Under the pieces are notes generated by a model, which saw only the letters and a program-made list of their open reading frames with translations, made no database searches and was not told the DNA's origin. Source: Burkholderiaceae bacterium (GTDB lineage: Bacteria > Pseudomonadota > Gammaproteobacteria > Burkholderiales > Burkholderiaceae). From it: a stretch of DNA of 5,059 nt. Where the stretch lies: assembly GCA_947461335.1 (NCBI GenBank), contig CANHLB010000146.1, positions 1-5,059 of the forward strand. The letters are read 5' to 3'. Within the stretch, counting starts at the first letter, position 1, and every line of letters begins with the position of its first letter. Both the position numbers and the translations under genes were made by a program. Shown here one piece after another: positions 1 to 5,059 of this stretch.

Positions 1-1575
1 CATCACACCAGTAGCTGCTGCAAAAGCAACTAAGCCAGATCCGGCAGGGAATGAGATACCGATTGGGAAGCGGGTATGGCTATCACCACCAGTACCGCAG
101 GTATCTGGCAGCAACAAACGGTTTAACCAGCTATGGATTACACCATCACCAGGACGCAATGCGACACCACCACGATTGGTCATAAATGCTGGTAATTCAT
201 GGTGAGTACGAATGTCGACTGGTTTTGGATAAGCCGAGGTGTGACAGAAAGATTGCATCACCAAGTCAGCAGAGAATCCTAAGCAAGCTAAATCTTTCAA
301 CTCATCGCGAGTCATAGGTCCAGTTGTATCTTGCGATCCAACAGTAGTCATATGGGGCTCACAATAAGTACCAGGACGAACGCCTTGGCCTTCTGGCAAA
401 CCACAGGCGCGACCAACCATCTTCTGCGCCAAACTAAAGCCCTTCTTGTTATCCGGTGGGCTTACTGGCACACGGAATTCAGTAGATGCTGGTAAGCCAA
501 GGGCTGCGCGTGCTTTTGCAGTCAAACCACGACCAACGATCAATGGAATACGACCGCCAGCACGAACTTCATCAAAAATTACAGGAGACTTGAGAGAAAA
601 AGAGGCAATCTCTTTGCCATCCTTTAGAGCCTTACCTTCATATGGACGTAATTCAATTACGTCACCCATATTCATTTGGTTCACATCTAGTTCGATTGGC
701 AATGCACCAGCATCTTCCATCGTATTGAAGAAGATTGGAGCAATTTTATTTCCTAAGCAAACACCACCAAAACGCTTATTTGGTACGAATGGAATATCTT
801 TACCAGTCCACCACAATACCGAATTGGTTGCTGATTTACGTGAAGATCCTGTGCCAACAACATCACCTACGTAAGCAATTTGATTGCCTTTTTTCTGAAG
901 CTCAGCAATTTGCTTCATCGGCCCACGCACACCAGTATCGTCTGGCTCAATACCTGAGCGAGGATTTTTTAGCATCACAGTTGCGTGCAAGGGAATATCT
1001 GGACGGCTCCATGCATCAGGCGCCGGAGATAAGTCATCAGTATTGGTTTCACCAGTCACCTTAAATACTGTTAACTTCATACTTTCAGGAACAGCAGGGC
1101 GACTAGTAAACCACTCGGCATCAGCCCAACTCTGCAGTACTGACTTTGCGTTTGCATTACCTTTTTCAGCCATTTCTTGAACATCATGGAAGTAGTCAAA
1201 CATCAATAATGTTTTCTTGAGGGCTTGTGCAGCAGCAGCGCCACATTCAGCATCACTTAATAGCTCAACCAAGGGTTTGATGTTGTAGCCACCAAGCATG
1301 GTACCCAGTAGTTCAGTTGCTTGCACACGAGAAATCAATGGTGACTTTTCTGTACCTTTGGCAACAGCATCTAAAAATTCAGCTTTTACTTTTGCGGCCT
1401 CGTCAACGCCAGCAGGCACACGATTTGTAATCAAATCTACTAGCTCAACACCCTTGCCAGCTGGTGGATTTTTGAGTAACTTTACCAATTCAGAAGTCTG
1501 ATCCTTAGTAAGTGGAAGTGCTGGAATGCCAAGAGCTGCGCGTTCAGCAACATGGGCGTTGTAGGCTTCTAACAT
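1..1575 (-). CDS. acnB: Aconitate hydratase B / 2-methylisocitrate dehydratase, N-terminal 525 residues (cut by window edge)
   Basis: AcnB interconverts citrate and isocitrate in the TCA cycle and also handles 2-methylisocitrate in propionate breakdown; it is a cytosolic [4Fe-4S] enzyme. The reading frame starts with MLEAYNAHVAERAALGIPAL, closely matching E. coli AcnB. In order it shows the helical HEAT-like domain (about 1-160, with LLKNPPAG and LLGTMLGGYNIKP), the swivelling domain found early in B-type aconitases (about 165-375, with VTGETNTDDLSPAPDAWSRP, GTGSSRKSATNSVLW at 241-255 and DEVRAGGRIPLIVGRGL), then the start of the catalytic core (GSQDTTGPMTRDELKDL, QSFCHT, GTGGDSHTR at 494-502). 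The family is about 860 residues, so roughly 335 residues, including the expected cluster-binding cysteines, lie beyond position 1. The ATG at 1575-1573 is preceded by AGGA (1585-1582) with a six-base spacer. The frame is intact throughout the visible part. It has its own probable promoter in the gap upstream. Confidence 0.97.
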   Translation of the reverse strand, partial: MLEAYNAHVAERAALGIPALPLTKDQTSELVKLLKNPPAGKGVELVDLITNRVPAGVDEAAKVKAEFLDAVAKGTEKSPLISRVQATELLGTMLGGYNIKPLVELLSDAECGAAAAQALKKTLLMFDYFHDVQEMAEKGNANAKSVLQSWADAEWFTSRPAVPESMKLTVFKVTGETNTDDLSPAPDAWSRPDIPLHATVMLKNPRSGIEPDDTGVRGPMKQIAELQKKGNQIAYVGDVVGTGSSRKSATNSVLWWTGKDIPFVPNKRFGGVCLGNKIAPIFFNTMEDAGALPIELDVNQMNMGDVIELRPYEGKALKDGKEIASFSLKSPVIFDEVRAGGRIPLIVGRGLTAKARAALGLPASTEFRVPVSPPDNKKGFSLAQKMVGRACGLPEGQGVRPGTYCEPHMTTVGSQDTTGPMTRDELKDLACLGFSADLVMQSFCHTSAYPKPVDIRTHHELPAFMTNRGGVALRPGDGVIHSWLNRLLLPDTCGTGGDSHTRFPIGISFPAGSGLVAFAAATGVM

Positions 1576-1618
1576 GGTGTTTCCTATGAGGTAAAGGTGA
1601 TCTATAGAAAGACTAATT

Positions 1619-1630
1619 GAGAATTTTCTC
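1619..1630. repeat. Short palindrome in the acnB leader (GAGAA-tt-TTCTC)
   Basis: Five-base arms GAGAA and TTCTC are separated by two bases. The element would fall just inside the acnB transcript if transcription starts near 1636. It could be a second half of an operator region, but a repeat of this size may also arise by chance in AT-rich sequence. No function can be assigned. Confidence 0.35.
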
Positions 1631-1642
1631 CCGAATCATTCC

Positions 1643-1648
1643 ATTATA
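1643..1648 (-). promoter_or_regulatory. Probable -10 element of the acnB promoter
   Basis: Read on the minus strand this is a perfect TATAAT. Transcription would begin near 1636, giving a leader of about 60 bases before the acnB ATG. At 17-base spacing the -35 position (1666-1671) reads TATATA, a poor match to TTGACA, and it lies inside a palindrome. This suggests a promoter that is regulated rather than strong and constitutive. The gap is AT-rich, so other -10-like strings exist (for example around 1668-1690); this one has the best match and position. Confidence 0.5.
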
Positions 1649-1657
1649 GTTGCTTAT

Positions 1658-1679
1658 TTAAGTCTTATATAAGAGTTTA
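1658..1679. promoter_or_regulatory. Operator-like palindrome over the acnB -35 region
   Basis: The core TCTTATATAAGA (1663-1674) is a perfect 12-base palindrome. Extending to 1658-1679 gives arms of 11 bases that match at 9 positions. Its centre, between 1668 and 1669, is about 32 bases upstream of the predicted acnB transcription start, so a bound dimer would cover the -35 hexamer. Size and symmetry suit a dimeric repressor such as the GntR family, which I recall accompanying TCA-cycle genes in Burkholderiales; the identity of the regulator is inference. Confidence 0.4.
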
Positions 1680-1693
1680 GACCTTATAAACGC

Positions 1694-1736
1694 TGCTTCA
1701 ATGAGGGAATTTCCTACTATTTTGGGTTTTGAAGCA
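1694..1736. repeat. Inverted repeat TGCTTCAA ... TTGAAGCA with a 27-base loop
   Basis: The perfect 8-base arms at 1694-1701 and 1729-1736 enclose an imperfect inner palindrome (GGGAATTTCC at 1705-1714). It lies just past the stop codon of the small membrane-protein gene on the minus strand. As RNA it could form a 3' hairpin, but no run of U follows it, so it is not a canonical intrinsic terminator. It might instead bind a protein or end the transcript weakly. Function unknown. Confidence 0.35.
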
Positions 1737-1750
1737 AGGAATTGCTGGGG

Positions 1751-1939
1751 TTAGACAAATTTTTCATCCTTTAGAGCCCAAACTAATGCTACAACCCATC
1801 CTATCAGAGACCACCCTAAAAAGAGGTTCAGCGCAAAAATAGCCCCGGAATTCGCTCTTTTTCGATTAAAAGCGATGGCAAATGGCAAGAAATAGAAGAG
1901 GGATAGGAGGGTGATTGCTACAGCAAAAAGGAGGCGCAT
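1751..1939 (-). CDS. Superinfection immunity (T4 Imm-like) family small membrane protein
   Basis: This 62-residue protein has two hydrophobic segments (about 3-24 and 33-56) joined by a basic turn, NRKRANSG at 25-32, and ends in a short charged tail. By the positive-inside rule the turn probably faces the cytoplasm. The blocks YFLPFAIAF (16-24), GAIFALNLFLGWSLIGW (32-48) and ALVWAL (51-56) are the conserved features of the Imm superinfection-immunity family, named after the T4 protein that blocks DNA entry of later phages; the many bacterial chromosomal members are uncharacterised. An in-frame TAA at 1960-1958, only seven codons upstream, leaves the ATG at 1939 as the only credible start, although no good Shine-Dalgarno sequence precedes it. 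The gene is divergent from pyrG and on the acnB strand, 175 bases before it. The family call is secure; a phage-exclusion role here is only a possibility. Confidence 0.82.
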   Translation of the reverse strand: MRLLFAVAITLLSLFYFLPFAIAFNRKRANSGAIFALNLFLGWSLIGWVVALVWALKDEKFV

Positions 1940-1960
1940 AGTCTGACTTTTAGGAATTTA

Positions 1961-1972
1961 GGCAATATTACC
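1961..1972. repeat. Imperfect palindrome in the divergent promoter region (GGcAATATTaCC)
   Basis: Twelve bases are symmetric except for one base pair (positions 1963 and 1970). It lies between the divergent starts of the small membrane protein gene and pyrG, about 36 bases upstream of the pyrG -10 element. The TAATAT inside it (minus strand, 1970-1965) could also serve as a weak -10 for the small gene. It is a candidate shared control site, with weak support. Confidence 0.25.
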
Positions 1973-2007
1973 CTTTTTCAGTTTCCATATTAGCCAGTCT
2001 CTGTCGT

Positions 2008-2013
2008 TATAAT
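2008..2013 (+). promoter_or_regulatory. Probable -10 element of the pyrG-kdsA(-eno) promoter
   Basis: A perfect TATAAT sits 25 bases before the pyrG ATG. The -35 is weak: TCCATA at 1984-1989 has 18-base spacing and matches only half of the consensus. Transcription is expected to begin around 2019-2022, inside the pyrimidine stretch CTTTTTCC (2016-2023), giving a leader of only about 15-20 bases. That leaves no room for an attenuator or riboswitch. Confidence 0.55.
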
Positions 2014-2035
2014 TACTTTTTCCAACAGAGCTTAA

Positions 2036-3700
<1,665 letters not shown>

Positions 3701-3708
3701 GGGGCAAT

Positions 3709-4572
3709 ATGAGCGCATTTAAGCTATGTGGTTTTGATGTTGGCCTGGATCACCCCTTTTTCTTGATTGCAGGTACATGTGTCATTGAGTCTGAGCAATC
3801 AGCTATTGACGTTGCTGGCAAATTAAAAGAAATAACTAGTGCTTTGAAGATTCCATTTATCTATAAATCTTCATTTGATAAAGCCAATCGTTCTTCAGGG
3901 GCATCATTCCGAGGTCTTGGAATGGAGAAGGGCTTAGAGATTCTTGCTAAGGTGAAAAAGCAAGTTGGTGTACCAATTCTGACTGATGTTCATGACATTA
4001 GTGAAATTGAGGCGGTATCTCAAGTGGTTGACGTTATCCAGACGCCTGCTTTTTTATGCCGACAAACTGATTTCATCAGGGCGTGTGCTCAAAGTGGGAA
4101 GCCAGTGAATTTTAAAAAAGGTCAGTTCTTATCTCCACATGAGATGCTCAATGTGATTGATAAAGCACGTGCAGCGGCTAAAGAAGTCAATCTTCCAGAT
4201 CAATTTATGGTCTGTGAGCGTGGCACCTCATTTGGTTACAACAACCTTGTATCAGATATGCGTAGTCTAGCTATCTTGCGTGAAGCAAATGCACCAGTAG
4301 TATTTGACGCTACCCATTCTGTTCAATTGCCTGGCGGGCAAGGTACAGCAAGCGGGGGTCAACGAGAGTTTGTGCCCGTACTAGCCCGTGCAGCTGTGGC
4401 AGTTGGCATTAGCGGTCTTTTCATGGAAACCCACCCAGATCCTGCAAAGGCTTTGTCTGATGGTCCTAATGCAGTTCCTTTGCAGAGTATGAAAGTATTA
4501 CTAGAGTCCCTTCTAGCTATTGATCGAGTTGTTAAATCTAGCGGCTCATTTTTAGAAAATAGTTTCAAATAA
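3709..4572 (+). CDS. kdsA: 3-deoxy-D-manno-octulosonate 8-phosphate synthase (KDO-8-P synthase)
   Basis: KdsA condenses phosphoenolpyruvate with arabinose 5-phosphate to KDO-8-phosphate, precursor of the inner-core sugar of lipopolysaccharide; the organism is thus Gram-negative. The 287-residue product is complete for the family. The barrel motifs are visible: [14 protein letters not shown] (50-63), FRGLGMEKG (67-75), LTDVH (91-95), [10 protein letters not shown] (112-121), [11 protein letters not shown] (170-180), [18 protein letters not shown] (200-217) and METHPDP (239-245). Cys24 in AGTCVIES, His203, Glu240 and Asp251 match the four metal ligands of the metal-dependent enzymes (Aquifex type), where the E. 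coli enzyme has Asn in place of the cysteine, so I predict the metal-dependent class. AAGGGG (3699-3704), overlapping the pyrG stop, serves as Shine-Dalgarno, implying an operon with tight translational linkage. Confidence 0.98.
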   Translation: MSAFKLCGFDVGLDHPFFLIAGTCVIESEQSAIDVAGKLKEITSALKIPFIYKSSFDKANRSSGASFRGLGMEKGLEILAKVKKQVGVPILTDVHDISEIEAVSQVVDVIQTPAFLCRQTDFIRACAQSGKPVNFKKGQFLSPHEMLNVIDKARAAAKEVNLPDQFMVCERGTSFGYNNLVSDMRSLAILREANAPVVFDATHSVQLPGGQGTASGGQREFVPVLARAAVAVGISGLFMETHPDPAKALSDGPNAVPLQSMKVLLESLLAIDRVVKSSGSFLENSFK

Positions 4573-4573
4573 A

Positions 4574-4590
4574 TTACTGAGTAACTTACT
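4574..4590. repeat. Iterated palindrome TTACT-g-AGTAA-c-TTACT between kdsA and eno
   Basis: Three five-base arms alternate in orientation, each separated by one base, so the middle arm can pair with either neighbour. The element begins two bases after the kdsA stop codon. There is no following U run, so it is not an ordinary terminator. It could be an operator, a small mRNA structure, or chance in AT-rich sequence. Confidence 0.4.
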
Positions 4591-4592
4591 AA

Positions 4593-5059
<467 letters not shown>

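Noticed and set aside
446..1064. Two overlapping plus-strand open frames (446-874 and 735-1064) opposite acnB
   Set aside because: They lie antisense to a well-conserved, intact acnB frame, have no recognisable domains, and their composition reflects the opposite strand's codons.
1298..1501. Plus-strand open frame of 67 codons opposite the start of acnB
   Set aside because: It is antisense to the conserved N-terminal domain of AcnB and shows no family resemblance.
1940..1948. Palindrome AGTCTGACT directly before the small gene's start codon
   Set aside because: It has four-base arms with a one-base centre, too short to separate from chance.
4359..4568. Minus-strand open frame inside the 3' end of kdsA
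   Set aside because: It is antisense to the conserved KdsA C-terminus and has no domain of its own.

Overview
The window looks like a piece of a betaproteobacterial core chromosome. The moderately AT-rich base composition and the protein sequences fit the Burkholderiales, and a small-genome freshwater lineage such as Polynucleobacter is my best guess. This is inferred from remembered protein resemblance and gene order (pyrG-kdsA-eno is a familiar betaproteobacterial arrangement), not from a database search.

Layout. Positions 1-1575 (minus strand) carry the first 525 codons of acnB, the bifunctional aconitase / 2-methylisocitrate dehydratase of the TCA and methylcitrate cycles; its C-terminus lies off the left edge. 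A 175-base gap follows, holding a probable acnB promoter, a palindrome over its -35 region and a longer inverted repeat. Positions 1751-1939 (minus) encode a 62-residue, two-helix membrane protein of the superinfection-immunity (phage T4 Imm-like) family. About 100 bases separate it from the divergent plus-strand run: pyrG (CTP synthase, 2039-3700), kdsA (KDO-8-phosphate synthase, 3709-4572) and eno (enolase, from 4638, cut by the right edge).

How the genes work together. pyrG and kdsA are 8 bases apart and very probably translationally close in one operon. eno follows after 65 bases with no visible terminator, so read-through into it is likely. The products link to one another: enolase makes phosphoenolpyruvate, KdsA consumes phosphoenolpyruvate to make KDO-8-phosphate, and CTP from PyrG is needed to activate KDO as CMP-KDO for lipopolysaccharide. 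acnB belongs to central carbon metabolism on the other strand.

I found no mobile element, CRISPR array, RNA gene or clearly new multi-gene system. The items most worth a second look are the lone Imm-like membrane protein among housekeeping genes, the operator-like palindrome at the acnB promoter, the pyrimidine run at the predicted pyrG transcription start, and the iterated palindrome before eno.
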